Source: Acanthosepion esculentum
Taxonomy: Eukaryota; Mollusca; Cephalopoda; Sepiida; Sepiidae
Length of the DNA: 64,000 nt
NCBI GenBank assembly: GCA_964036315.1
Contig: OZ038498.1
Span: 9,329,861 to 9,393,860 of the forward strand
Reading direction: 5' to 3'
Shown here: one piece after another, positions 43,451 to 55,942 of the stretch
How the letters are laid out: every line of letters starts with the position of its first letter
Numbering within the stretch: position 1 is the stretch's first letter
Translations under genes and position numbers: made by a program
The notes under the pieces: model-generated
Told to the model about the DNA's origin: nothing
The model's input: only the letters and a program-made list of their open reading frames with translations
The model's database searches: none

Positions 43451-44765
43451 CATACGAAGTACTAATATGTGCACTGGGTCATGTTTTATTGGAAAAATAC
43501 GAAAAAAGTAAATAATAACGGAATTATTCGTTTTGTTTCAGTGAATTTTCTGAAGGGCGTATAAAATATAACTGCCAAATTGTCCTTGTAGAAAAAACAT
43601 GAGAGAAAAAAACTGAATTCGAGAAGACAATTATAAATATTGCAGATACCCTTTCGTCTGGATTCATGAATGATCCTTCTAGCAACCAACACTTGTACAC
43701 TCTTTGCCGCATTAACCTTTCATAGCAGCACTCCGCATGACAAAGTACACACTAATTCTATGACGGTAACTCCTTTGATGACTTTTCATCCTGCTTTAAT
43801 AAAGAAAACTCTACTGCAACCATTGTATACTAATTCTTGAAGACTACCTATAGTTTCAAAAGACCAACCTGATATTCGTTTTCATTTGTTTACTTTTTCT
43901 GTATACATTATTGGACACGCCCTAACAAATACCACCCCCCGTGCTAGATGCTTCCAATAATCTGTGAATAATAATCTTGTTCATTTTCAGACTAATTAAA
44001 TCTCATTTCCAGTTTATGAATGATTTTTCATTTTATTAATTTTTCTTTACGTTCTTACCATAATGGGCCTGATTAGAAATTCTACGATGTTAAACGGTCA
44101 ACCGCTCAATTCTTTGTCAGTGAATTTTTTTGTAAAACCTCTACATCACTAACATGCCTCTTACAATGTATACCAAGAACAGACCGAACGTAATTCTGGT
44201 GAAAAAAACCTTCCAACTGCTGGTAGTGTTTTTTTATACACCACTTATGTTTTATAAGGTTTTCCGAACACATACGGTTTAAACCCTGACTTTGATCTCA
44301 ATAGAAACCCCATTGCAGCGAACAGTTTTTCCAGCTTGACAAATGCATGATTTGCATTACTAATTCTCCTGTATTATACGAACACATCAAAAATGATTGA
44401 CTGCTTGCTGAATTAGGAGGTTTGCGCGCACACGGTGTAATGTATATTTAAGCAACTTGCTGGTATACTTTTTATGTGTTTTATTTCATGATTTATAGCT
44501 AAATGACATTAATTTTGTAATTAAATCTCATGTTGCTATCCAGCAATTATAAAAACTCATTTGTGAATTTAATGCTTTTTTTTAAAATTCTGACGCTGAA
44601 ATAATTCTCGAAAAACCGCTGAAAAATTCTGTTCTTGTGGCAGAAGAAAAGGTAAACCAGTTTGGAGGGTAAATGTCGTAATAATGGTATTCCAAAGCCG
44701 CCTACATTTAGGAAAATCTCAAGCTATCACTGGGATCAAAAACCTTTTGGAAATCTTGATGTTTA
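43451..44765. other. Anonymous sequence
   Basis: No gene recognised. The stretch probably includes diverged transposon flank. Confidence 0.4.
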
Positions 44766-44884
44766 TCACGAAGCACATTACATTCCACACTTGTGGAACT
44801 GAAAAAAAACTAACATGGATGCATACAACAAAGTACTACTCCCTGTGTTACTTAGATTAATAAACTTGTCCGATCGTGTCATTA
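44766..44884 (+). pseudogene. Tc1-like transposase fossil, C-terminal tail
   Basis: ACTTGTGGAACTGAAAAAAA to GTCCGATCGTGTCATTAAGG is about 85 percent identical by eye to 45915-46021, whose frame reads LVELKKKTNMHGYDKVPLP. The fragment stops where the SINE-linked sequence begins. Confidence 0.6.
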
Positions 44885-45395
44885 AGGAATCAGCACATAT
44901 GCTAGGCCGCAAATATCTCCAGAGCCGACCAAGCATAGAAATGAATACAATATGGGAACCAGTAATAAGGAGTGCCAGAGAAAAGCAATAATAACCACAA
45001 AAGTTGCAATATGAGCTCTGGTAAAAACATGTGATTATAACAGCAAAAATTGCAATATTAGCACTGGTTAAAATGGTTGCTGAAGATTTTAGGTTTATAA
45101 TACCCAGAAATTTATACACGTCCTCAAGGACACATGGCACAGTGGATAAAGGCGTTAGTTAGATCCAGTAACAGGACCCAAAGAATATGAGTTTAATACC
45201 TGATTAAGAACTTGGAGAGGGGAATTAACAGGAGATAACCATTAGACATGGCACGTGGAACTAGAACAGTCTACCCCAGTGAGCGAAATGAAGGGTTCGA
45301 ATCAACCACCTGAAACGGCTGAAACGTTGTAATAAATATGACGACAAAGATGATGACAATAGTCCGAATAATGTAAATAGTGTACTATTAAACTC
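44885..45395 (+). mobile_element. SINE-hammerhead composite, non-foldback copy
   Basis: 44885-45115 (ATCAGCACATATGCTAGGCC to CCCAGAAATTTATACACG) also occurs reversed at 7740-7920. It leads into the tRNA-like head TGGCACAGTGGATAAAGGCG (box A, 45135) and GAGTTTAATACCTG (box B, about 45189), then GGAGAGGGGAATTAACAGG, CATGGCACGTGGAACTAG, and a collapsed CCACCTGAAACGGCTGAAAC head and one 107-bp-type unit. The A-B spacing is about 10 nt long for a tRNA. Confidence 0.65.
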
Positions 45396-46025
45396 GTAAC
45401 CTATGTTTTGATGGTACTGAAGCCGTGTTTATATAAATGCAACCAAGAAGCCAGATGACCGTGGGTAAAGATCATCTCCAAAGAGCCCTCTGATATGTGG
45501 CACCTGATCTGGCCAAACGAAAATTAATTTACAGACTACTACAGAATTTTTATATGATCTACGAATAAAAATAAAAACACCTAAAAAGGTTTATCATTTG
45601 TTTTGGTTGTGGAGGAAATATGGTTTAAAATGGCCCTACTGTGTGCGGGTGTTATGTTGTTTAGTGACTCGTACTGTTAACGGAACTTTGTCTACAAGTA
45701 CTGAGAGACGTTAGAACATAACTGGATCTCTAAGCTACCAATAGAGAACAGGAGAAGTTGGTCTTCCAGCAAGACTATGTGAGTTTTCGTTCCGCAACGA
45801 CAACCGATTCGTACCTCGGTAATTGCTTTTCATCTGTACTCAAGTTAATGTGTCTCCAGATCTCAGTTTCATAGAAAATATTTTCTCAAGTATACAATGG
45901 CAACAAATTTTATATAAAACACTTGTGGAACTGAAAAAAAAAACTAACATGCATGGATACGACAAAGTCCCACTCCCTGTGATACTTAGATTAATAAACT
46001 TGTCCGATCGAGTCATTCAGGCATA
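45396..46025 (+). pseudogene. Tc1-like transposase fossil
   Basis: VNVSPDLSFIENIFSSIQW (about 45845-45900) is the SPDLNPIEN motif with the catalytic E. The frame continues LVELKKKTNMHGYDKVPLPV and ILRLINLSDRVIQA to the stop at 46024. Upstream KCNQEAR-like and NRRSWSSSKTM-like fragments (45440-45780) are too decayed to place. No inverted repeats found. Confidence 0.7.
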
Positions 46026-46394
46026 AAAAAAAATGTGCAACATTAAAATATTAACGTTTTGATAAATGTTTTAAAATCTTAACTTTCGCGCCGTTTTTAT
46101 AATTGAACATTAATTATTTTCGTCGTTTCATATTAAAAAATCAGTAACAGGAATAATAAAATTTAAACTTACAACTATGCAGAAGTTAAAATTAAAATTA
46201 AATATTGAAATTAAATTAAAATTAAAATAAAGTTAAATATTAAAATTAATAATTAAAATTAAAAGTAAAATTTAGAATTTAAAATACTTTTAAATAACAT
46301 TTTACAAAAAAAAAACTTTTCAACAAATTCCACTAAAACTTGCGCTTCTTGTATCTGTTTCGCAGCGTCTCGTGTGTATGTGTGTGCGCGTGTG
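46026..46394. other. AT-rich anonymous sequence with TTAAAATTAAAT repeats
   Basis: 46180-46265 is a degenerate AAATTAAAATTA tract. Nothing else recognised. Confidence 0.6.
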
Positions 46395-46600
46395 TGTGTG
46401 TTTATCGGCATATCAATTCTATATGGGTCATTATTTTTCCAAAGAGACCTGAGAACCAAACATGTGCTACAATCCTGGGTCAGGGTAGAACTGGGAACAA
46501 CAGCAATTAAAAGCTTTTTCCACGCTCCTCGAAACCTCCTATCTCCCGACTAGAGACCTTGCTGTGGGAGATAGCTTCAGTTCGACCTGAAGATCCATTA
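46395..46600 (+). repeat. Composite VNTR repeat, copy 4 (truncated)
   Basis: TTATCGGCATATCAATTCTA, CAAACATGTGCTACAATCC, TGGGTCAGGGTAGAACTGGG, AACAGCAATTAAAAGC and TCCACGCTCCTCGAAACCTC keep the family order. The minisatellite end is replaced by CCCGACTAGAGACCTTGC. Confidence 0.7.
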
Positions 46601-46639
46601 GATCTACGGAGTGCATTGAGCACATTTACGTTTTTTCTT

Positions 46640-49600
46640 ATTTACTTGATTGTTATTTTTCTTTTGGCTCGGGATTGCGGTGTTGAGTGATTTTTTGGCT
46701 AGGCATTGCGGTGTTGGATGATTTTTTGGCTATGCATCGCGGTTTTGGGTGATTTTTTGGCACGGGATTGCGGTGTTGGGAGATTTTTTGGGCTAGACAT
46801 TGCGGTGCTGGGTGACTTTGACTTTTGGCTAGGCATTGCGGTGTTGGGTGATTTTTTGGCCACGCATTGCGGTGATGGGCGATTTTTTGACTCGGCATTG
46901 CGGTGTTGAGCGATTTTTTGACACGGAATGCGGTGGTGGGTGATTTTTTGGCTCGGCATTGCGCTGTTGGGTGATTTTTTGGCTCGTTATTGCGGTGTTG
47001 GGTGATTTCTTGGCTCGGCATTGCAGTGTTGGGTGATTTTTTGGCTCGGTAGTGCGGTGGTGGTTGATTTTTTCGCTCGGCATTGATGTGTTGGGTGATT
47101 TTTTCGCTCGGCATTGCAGTGTTCGGTGATTTTTTGACACGGCATTGCGGTGGTGAGTGATTTTTTGGCTCGGCATTGCGGTGGTCGGTGATTTTTTGGC
47201 CCGGCATTGCTGTGTTGGATGATTTTGCGGCCCGGCATTGCGGTGGTGGGTGATTTTTTGGCTCGGCATTGCGGTGTTGGTTGATTTTTTGGCTCGGCAT
47301 TGCGGTGGTGGGTGATTTTTTGGCGACGCATTGTGGTGATGGACGATTTTTTGGCTCGGCATTGCGGTGTTGAGTGATTTTTTGGCTCGGCATTGCGCAG
47401 TTGGGTGATTTTTTGGCTCGTTATTGCGGTGTTGGGTGATTTCTTGGCTCGGCATTGCAGTGTTGGGTGATTTTTTGGCTCGGTAGTGCGGTGGTGGGTG
47501 ATTTTTTCGCTCGGCATTGCTGTGTTGGGTGATTTTTTCGCTCGGCATTGCAGTGTTCGGTGATTTTTTGACACGGCATTGCGGTGGTGAGTGATTTTTT
47601 GGCTCGGAATAGCGGTGTTGGTTGATTTTTTGGCTCGGCATTGCGGTGGTGGGTGATTTTTTGGCGACGCATTGTGGTGATGGACGATTTTTTGGCTCGG
47701 CATTGCGGTGTTGAGTGATTTTTTGACCCGGAATTGCGGTGGTGGGTGAGTTTTCGGCTCGGCATTGCGGCGGTGTGTGATTTTTTGGCCTGACATTGCG
47801 GTGGTGGGTGATTTTTTGGCTCGGCATTGCAGTGATGGGTGATTTTTTGGCTCGGCATTGCAGTGGTGGGTGATTTTTTGGCTCGGCATTGCAGTGGTGG
47901 GTGATTTTTTGACCCGGAATTGCGGTGGTGTGTGATTTTTTGGCCTGACATTGCGGAGGTGGGTGATTTTTTTGGCGACGCATTGCGGTGATGAACGATT
48001 TTTTGGCTCGGCATTGCGGTGTTGAGTGATTTTTTGACCCGGAATTGCGGTGGTGGGTGAGTTTTCGGCTCGGCATTGCGGCGGTGTGTGATTTTTTGGC
48101 CTGACATTGCGGTGGTGGGTGATTTTTTGCCTCGGCATTGCAGTGGTGGGTGATTTTTTGGCTCGGCATTGCAGTGGTGGGTGATTTTTTGGCTCGGCAT
48201 TGCAGTGGTGGGTGATTTTTTGACCCGGAATTGCGGTGGTGTGTGATTTTTTGGCCTGATATTGCGGAGGTGGGTGATTTTTTTGGCGACGCATTGCGGT
48301 GATTAACGATTTTTTGGCTCGGCATTGCGGTGTTGAGTGATTTTTTGACCCGGAATTGCGGTGGTGGATGATTTTCGGGCTCGGCATTGCCGTGTTGTTG
48401 TGATTTTTTGGCTCGGTATTACGGTGTTGGGTGATTTCTTGGCTCGGCATTGCTGTGTTGGGTGATTTTTTGTCTCCGCATTGCGGTGGTGGGTGATTTT
48501 TTCGTTCGGCCTTGCTGTGTTGGGTGATTTTTTCGCTCGGCATTGCTGTGGTGGGTGATTTTTCGGCCCGGCATTGCGGTGGTGGGTGATTTTTTGGCTC
48601 GGCATTGCTGTGTTGGGTTATTTTTTGGCTCGGAATTGCGGTGTTGAGTGATTTTTTCGCTCGGCATTGCTGTGGTGGGTGATTTTTTGACCCGACATTG
48701 CGGTGGTGGGCAATATTTTGTCACGGCATTGCGGGGTTGGGTGATTTTTTGTCCCGGCATTGCGGTGTTGTGTGATTTTTTGGCCCGGCATTGCGGTGTT
48801 GGGTGATTTTCTGGCTCGGCATTGCGGTGTTGGATGATTTTTTTGCTCGGCATGGCGGTTGTAGGTGATTTTTCGGCGACGCATTGCGGTGATGGACGAT
48901 TTTTTGGCGCGGCATTGCGATTTTGTGTTATTTTTTTACCCGGAATTGCGGTGGTGGGTGATTTTTTGGACGGCATTGCGGTGTTGGGTGATTTTTTGGC
49001 CCGGCATTGAGGCGTTGGGTGATTTTTTGTCTCGGCATTGCGGTGGTGAGTGATTTTTTCCTTCGGCCTTGCTGTGTTGGGTGATTTTTTTCGCTCGGCA
49101 TTGCTGTGTTGGTTGATTTTTTTGCTCGGCATTGCGGTGGTGGGTGATTTTTTGACTCGGCATTGCGGTGGTCGTTGCCGTTTTGGCCCGGCATTGCGGG
49201 GGGTGATTTTTTGGCTTGGCATTGCGGTGTTGGATGATTTTTTGGCTCGGCATTGCGGTGGTTGGTGATTTGTCGGCCCGGCATTACGGTGGTGGTTGAT
49301 TTTTTATCTCGGCATTGCGGTGGTGGGTGATTTTTTGTCTCGGCATTGCGGTGGTGGGTGATTATTTCGTTCGGCCTTGCTGTGTTGGGTGATTTTTTCG
49401 CTCGGCATTGCTGTGGTGGGTGATTTTTTGACCCGACATTGCGGTGGTGGGCAATATTTTGTCACGGCATTGCGGTGGTGGGTGATTTTTTGTCTCGGCA
49501 TTGCGGTGGCGGGTGATTTTTTGTCTCGGCATTGTGGTGGTGGGTGATTTTTTCGTTCGGCCTTGCTGTGTTGGGTGATTTTTTCGCTCGGCATTGCTGT

Positions 49601-51310
49601 GGTGGGTGATTTTTTGGCCCGACATTGCGGAGGTGGGCAATTTTTTGTCTCGGCATTGCGGTGGTGTGTGATTTTTTGGCTCGGCATTGCTGTGGTGTGT
49701 GATTTTTTCGTTCGGCCTTGCTGTGTTGGATTTTTTGTCTCGGCATTGCTGTGGTGGGTGATTTTTTGGCCCGACATTGCGGTGGTGGGCAATATTTTGT
49801 CACGGCATTGCGGTGGTGGGTGATTTTTTGTCTCGGCATTGCGGTGGCGGGTGATTTTTTATCTCGGCATTGCGGTGGTGGGTGATTTTTTCGTTCGGCC
49901 TTGCTGTGTTGGGTGATTTTTTCGCTCGGCATTGCGGTGGTGTGTGATTTTTTGGCTCGGCATTGCTGTGGTGTGTGATTTTTTCGTTCGGCCTTGCTGT
50001 GTTGGATTTTTTGTCTCGGCATTGCTGTGGTGGGTGATTTTTTGGCCCGACATTGCGGTGGTGGGCAATATTTTGTCACGGCATTGCGGTGGTGGGTGAT
50101 TTTTTGTCTCGGCATTGCGGTGGCGGGTGATTTTTTATCTCGGCATTGCGGTGGTGGGTGATTTTTTCGTTCGGCCTTGCTGTGTTGGGTGATTTTTTCG
50201 CTCGGCATTGCTGTGGTGGGTGATTTTTTGGCCCGACATTGCGGAGGTGGGCAATTTTTTGTCTCGGCATTGCGGTGGTGTGTGATTTTTTGGCTCGGCA
50301 TTGCTGTGGTGTGTGATTTTTTCGTTCGGCCTTGCTGTGTTGGATTTTTTGTCTCGGCATTGCTGTGGTGGGTGATTTTTTGGCCCGACATTGCGGTGGT
50401 GGGCAATATTTTGTCACGGCATTGCGGTGGTGGGTGATTTTTTGTCTCGGCATTGCGGTGGCGGGTGAATTTTGTCTCGGCATTGTGGTGGTGGGTGATT
50501 TTTTCGCTCTCCATTGCTGTGTGGGGTGATTTTTTTGCTCGGCATTGCGGTGGTGGGTGATTTTTCCGCCCGGCTTTGCGGTGTTGGGTGATTTTTGGGC
50601 TTGGCATTGCCGTGTTGGGTGATTTTTTGGCTCGGTATTGCGGTGTTGGGTGATTTCTTGGCTCGGCATTGCTGTGTTGGGTGATTTTTTGGCTCAGCAT
50701 TGCGGTGTTGGGTGATTGTTTGGCTAAGCATTTCGGTGTTGGGTGATTTGGGGGTTCGGCATCGCGGTGTTGGGTGATTTTTTGGCACGGCATTGCGGTG
50801 GTGGATGATTTTTTGGCTAAGCATCTCGGTGTTGTGTGATTTTTTGGCTCGGAATTTCGGTGGTCGGTGATTTTTTGGCCAGGCATTGTGAGTTGGGTGA
50901 TTTTTTCGATAGGCATCGCGGTGTTGGGTGATTTTTGGCGACGCATTGCGGTGATGGACGATTTTTTCACTCGGCATTGTGGTGTTGAGTGATTTTTTGA
51001 CCCGGAATTGCGGTGGTGGGTGAGTTTTCGGCTCGGCATTGCGGTGTTGGTGATTTTTTGACCCGGCATTTCGGTGTTGGATTATTTTTTGGCTAGGCAT
51101 CGCGGTGTTGGGTGATTTTTTGGCTCGGAATTGCGGTGGTGGTTGATTTTTTTCTAGGCATTGCGGTTTTGGGTGATTTTTTGGCTAGGCATTGCGGTGT
51201 TGGGTAATTTTTTGGCACGGGTTTGCGGTGTCGGAAGATTTTTTGCGCTAGGCATTGCGGTGTTGGGTGATTTTTTGTCTAGGCATTGCCGTGTTGGGTG
51301 ATTTTTTCTT
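46640..51310 (-). repeat. 31-bp minisatellite, about 150 units (4.7 kb)
   Basis: Unit TGATTTTTTGGCTCGGCATT plus GCGGTGTTGGG (31 bp). Because 31 is not a multiple of 3 and the unit has no stop in any minus-strand frame, all three frames stay open for up to 535 codons. Each shows a 31-residue period (PSQKITHHRNA / EPKNHPPPQC / RAKKSPTTAM). Plus-strand frames are open in shorter pieces. Higher-order duplications are visible: the segments 49563-49823 and 50177-50437 translate identically. No start context, no flanking exon: this is a minisatellite, not a gene. Confidence 0.95.
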
Positions 51311-51439
51311 TGACCAACACGGATGTTTTTAGTCTTTTCTTTTTTCTGATTTTTTTTCTGATACCAGTTTGTTTAAATACATTTTTATTTGCAAATTGTA
51401 CTATCCGGGTTTTTTCACAACTGTCATGTATGGGTATTA

Positions 51440-51559
51440 AAATATGCTTAAAACATATGTGTGTGTGCGTGTGTGTGGTTTTGTGTGTAAGTGTTTGTAT
51501 ATGTATATATATAAATATATATGTGTGTGTGTGTGTGTGTGTTTGTGCATGCATTTGTG

Positions 51560-51604
<45 letters not shown>
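51440..51604. repeat. (GT)n then (TA)n tract
   Basis: (GT)n-rich 51455-51570 and (TA)n 51571-51604. Confidence 0.9.
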
Positions 51605-51606
<2 letters not shown>

Positions 51607-51694
51607 CGCACGGTTTGTATATATAACTTACATTTATAGAGACGCACAATGAGTACGCATCTTACGTAAATCCCTTGCTATTAAAGTTTAAATG

Positions 51695-52504
51695 TCCGAC
51701 GAACAAGTAAAGACGAACAAGTAAAGATGAACAAGTCAAGACGAACAAGAAAAGATGAACAAGAAAAGATGAACGAAAAAAGATGAACAATTAAAGACGA
51801 ACAGGTAAAGCAAGAAAAATCACTGAAGAATAAAAAAAGAAAAAAAGAAAAAAGTAAAAGCGGTAATAACGACTGGCAAAATAATAGAAAATCTGGAACA
51901 GAATTAAAAGTAAACTTTTTCTTTACTTGTTTGTCTTTACATGTTCGTCATTACTTGTTCATCTTTTCTCGTTCATCTTTACTTGTTCGTCTTTACTTGT
52001 TAGGTTTTACTTGTTCATCTTTACTTGTTTGGCTTTACTTGTTCATCTTTACTTGTTCATCTTTACTTGTTCGTCTTTACTTGTTCATCTTTACTTCTTC
52101 ATCTTTACTTGTTCGTCTTTACTTGTTCGTCTTTTCTTGTTCATATTTACTTGTTTGTCTTTACTTGTTCGTCTTTACTTGTTCATCTTTACTTGTTCAT
52201 CTTTTCTTGGTCATCTTTACTTGTTCGTCTTTACTTGTTCGTCTTGTTCATCTTTTCTTGTTCATCTTTACATGTTCGTCTTTACTTGTTCATCTTGTTC
52301 ATCTCTATTTGTTCATCTTTTCTTGTTCATCTTTACTTGTTTGTCTTTACTTGTTCATCTTTACTTGTTCGTCTTTTCTTGTTCAGCTTTTCTTGTTCAT
52401 CTTTTCTTGTTCGTCTTTACTTGTTCGTCTTTACTTGTTCATCTTTACTTGTTCGTCTTTACTTGTTCATATTTGCTTGTTCGTCTTTACTTGCTCATCT
52501 TCAC
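51695..52504. repeat. 14-bp minisatellite, first foldback block
   Basis: Minus-oriented units (GAACAAGTAAAGAC) at 51695-51810, a spacer of about 100 bp containing GCGGTAATAACGACTGGC, then plus-oriented units (TTCATCTTTACTTG) at 51930-52504. A palindromic junction at 52505 links to the second block. Confidence 0.95.
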
Positions 52505-54685
52505 TAGATGAACAAGTAAAGATGAACAAGTAAAGATAAACAAGCAAAGACGAACACATAAAGACGAAGAAGTAAAGATGAACAACTAAAGATGAACAAG
52601 TAAAGAGGAACATGTAATGATGAATAAGTAAAGACGAAGAAGTAAAGACGAACAATTAAAGCCAAACAGGTAAAGCAAGAAGAATCAGTGAAGAATGAAA
52701 AAAAGAAAAAACATGAAAAAGTAAAAGCGGTAATAACGACTGGCAAAATAATAGAAAATCTGGAACAGAATTAAAAGCAAACTTTTTCTTTACTTGTTTG
52801 TCTTTACATGTTCGTCATTACTTGTTCATCTTTTCTCGTTCATCTTTACTTGTTCGTCTTTACTTGTTTGGCTTTACTTGTTCGTCTTTACTTGTTTGGC
52901 TTTACTTGTTCATCTTTACTTGTTCATCTTTTCTTGTTCATCTTTTCTTGTTCGTCTTTACTTGTTCATCTTTGCTTGTTCATCTTTACTTATTCGTCTT
53001 TACTTGTTCATCTTTACTTGTTCATCTTGTTCATTTTTTCTTGTTCATCTTTTCTTGTTCATCTTTACATGTTCGTCTTTACTTGTTCGTCTTTACTTGT
53101 TCATCTTTACTTGTTCGTCTTTTCTTGTTCATCTTTTTTTGTTCATCTTTTCTTGCTCGTCTTTACTTGTTCGTCTTTACTTGTTCGTCTTTACTTGTTC
53201 ATCTTTACATGTTCATCTGTACTTGTTCGTCTTTACTTGTTCATATTTGCTTGTTCGTCTTTACTTGTTCATATTTACTTGTTCGTCTTTACTTGTTCGT
53301 CTTTACTTGTTCGTCTTTTCTTGTTCGTCTTTACTTGTTCGTCTTTTCTTGTTCGTCTTTACTTGTTCGTCTTTACTTGTTCGTCTTTTCTTGTTCGTCT
53401 TTACTTGTTCGTCTTTACTTTTTCATCTTGTTCATCTTTTCTTGTTCATCTTTTCTTGTTCATCTTTACATGTTCGTCTTTACTTGTTCGTCTTTACTTG
53501 TTCGTCTTTACTTTTTCATCTTGTTCATCTTTTCTTGTTCATCTTTTCTTGTTCATCTTTACATGTTCGTCTTTACTTGTTCGTCTTTACTTGTTCATCT
53601 TTACTTGTTCGTCTTTTCTTGTTCATCTTTTTTTGTTCATCTTTTCTTGCTCGTCTTTACTTGTTCGTCTTTACTTGTTCGTCTTTACTTGTTCATCTTT
53701 ACATGTTCATCTGTACTTGTTCGTCTTTACTTGTTCATATTTGCTTGTTCGTCTTTACTTGTTCATATTTACTTGTTCGTCTTTACTTGTTCGTCTTTAC
53801 TTGTTCGTCTTTTCTTGTTCGTCTTTACTTGTTCGTCTTTTCTTGTTCGTCTTTACTTGTTCGTCTTTACTTGTTCGTCTTTTCTTGTTCGTCTTTACTT
53901 GTTCGTCTTTACTTTTTCATCTTGTTCATCTTTTCTTGTTCATCTTTTCTTGTTCATCTTTACATGTTCGTCTTTACTTGTTCGTCTTTACTTGTTCATC
54001 TTTACTTGTTCGTCTTTTCTTGTTCATCTTTTCTTGTTCATCTTTTCTTGTTCGTCTTTACTTGTTCGTCTTTACTTGTTCATATTTGCTTGTTCATATT
54101 TACTTCTTCATCTTTACTTGTTCATCTTTTCTTGTTCATCTTTACTTGTTCATATTTACTTGTTCATCTTTACTTGTTCGTCTTTACTTGTTCTTCTTTA
54201 CTTGTTCATCTTTACATGTTCATCTGTACTTGTTCGTCTTTACGTGTTCATATTTGCTTGTTCGTCTTTACTTGTTCGTCTTTACTTGTTCGTCTTTACT
54301 TGTTCCTCTTTTCTTGTTCATCTTTTCTTGTTCATCTTTACTTGTTCGTCTTTTCTTGTTCATCTCTACTTGTTCGTCTTTTCTTGTTCGTCTTTACTTG
54401 TTCGTCTTTTCTTGTTCGTCTTTTCTTGTTCGTCTTTACTTGTTCGTCTTTACTTGTTCATCTTTACTTGTTCATCTTTTCTTGTTCATCTTTTCTTGTT
54501 CGTCTTTACTTGTTCGTCTTTACTTGTTCATCTTTACTTGTTCATCTTTTCTTGTTCATCTTTTCTTGTTCGTCTTTACTTGTTCGTCTTTACTTGTTCA
54601 TATTTGCTTGTTCATATTTACTTGTTCGTCTTTACTTGTTCGTCTTTACTTGTTCATATTTGCTTGTTCGTCTTTACTCGTTTGT
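52505..54685. repeat. 14-bp minisatellite, second foldback block (about 2.2 kb)
   Basis: Repeats the plan of the first block, with the spacer landmark offset by 868 bp (51859 to 52727): minus units 52505-52680, spacer, plus units 52790-54680. The 14-bp unit has no stop in any plus frame, giving frames up to 666 codons with a 14-residue period (FVFTCSSLLVRLYL). A higher-order repeat of about 494 bp is visible (ACATGTTCATCTGTACT at 53207 and 53701). Confidence 0.95.
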
Positions 54686-54689
54686 CTCA

Positions 54690-55620
54690 TCTATTATTAT
54701 AGAATGGAGATGAGTCGAAGTAAAATTCTCAGATTTTTTGTCCTCTTTTCTAATTATCCCATTCTTAATTCTCTCGTTAATTTACCATTTACTCTTTTTC
54801 CAGCTTGATTTCGATTTGGGACTTGGTTCAGGGACTTTTTTTCTTCGCAATGAAAGGCAAGAAAATGTAATGAATGTTTACAGTAAAATATATTTACAGA
54901 AAAAAAGAGAAAATAGCATCTGATGTGGAATGAACGAAATTTAACGGAAAAGGAAGACGGGGGCCAAACAGCTTAGGTCATAAGAATCAGGTATTCAAAG
55001 AAAAACTTGAGCACAAGATCGTGTTTTACAGTCCGTCCTGAAGCAGGAGGAGGCCAAATAGATGTGCTAAATGGAGAAACGTTGCTTACAACTGACATGG
55101 AAAAAAAAGAAATGGTTTAAAAAAGGAGAAAATAGAAAAGAAGGTGGGAATAAAGAAAGTCTAAGGAAAATTGTAAGAGAGAGAAAGGCAAAATGATAAA
55201 GTCGACAAAGAAACAGAAAAAATATCTAATTCCACTTGAGTGGTTTGTCTCGGTCTGTGCCTGTAACCGGTCATAATTTGTTCATCGTTCTCTCATTGGT
55301 AATCGAAGATATCGATCAAATAGAAAATATACAAGTTTATTTATTCATTTTCTTCTTCGATAAAAAAAATGAAAGAAGGGTAGCATTATGCTGAATATTT
55401 TGTGGTCGTGTAAGTAAACAGACATGTTTATGTGCATTGAAGCGAGTTGCCGTTCTCATATGTGATTATGTGCTTCTCTCTCTCATAGATGCTTGTCTCC
55501 GCGCAGGTCATCAACAATATATGAAGTACAATGGGTGTATGCATTCGGAAGAAAATCGATTTGATGCGAACTGAAATTTAATTTTTATCATTTTAAGGCA
55601 TAGAATATACGTCATTGTAT
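54690..55620. other. Anonymous sequence
   Basis: A-rich, no gene or repeat recognised. Confidence 0.5.
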
Positions 55621-55626
55621 ACATAT

Positions 55627-55893
55627 TGTTGTGGTAGGATCCACCTAATTTGCATAGTGGAGTACCGACTATATAAATATGGTTGGTACCGGGAAGACAT
55701 GAGAGGCGAATCAAGAGATTCAACTCGAGACTCTGCCCGACTGCGACTTAGCCAACACATTCCCCAGGAACGGTCTTCCCAGGAATATACAAAAGACTAT
55801 ATGTAAATATTGTGTACACTTTCTTGTTTCAATACATTTTGTTCTAAGTACATTTTGTGTTGCATTATTATTCCATGCATTAGTCAAGTTTCA

Positions 55894-55896
<3 letters not shown>
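55627..55896 (+). mobile_element. Solo-LTR-like element, copy B (270 bp)
   Basis: Starts TGTTGTGGTAGGATCCACC, TATA box CTATATAAAT at 55669-55678, GGTTGGTACCGGGAAGAC, CAGGAACGGTCTTCCCAGG, GTGTTGCATTATTATTCC, ends TTTCAACA. Same ends and length as the minus-strand copy at 16903-17173. A CACACA tract follows, which hides any target duplication. Confidence 0.6.

Positions 55897-55906
<10 letters not shown>

Positions 55907-55939
<33 letters not shown>
55907..55939. repeat. (TA)n microsatellite
   Basis: About 16 TA units next to the ribozyme end of the following element. Confidence 0.95.

Positions 55940-55940
<1 letters not shown>

Positions 55941-55942
<2 letters not shown>

Noticed and set aside
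46640..51310. Open frames of 498-535 codons on the minus strand
   Set aside because: They are a 31-bp minisatellite read in rotating frames; all three frames are open, and there is no start, splice or homology support.
51927..54808. Open frames up to 666 codons, resembling a membrane protein
   Set aside because: Product of a stop-free 14-bp repeat; three overlapping frames are equally open.
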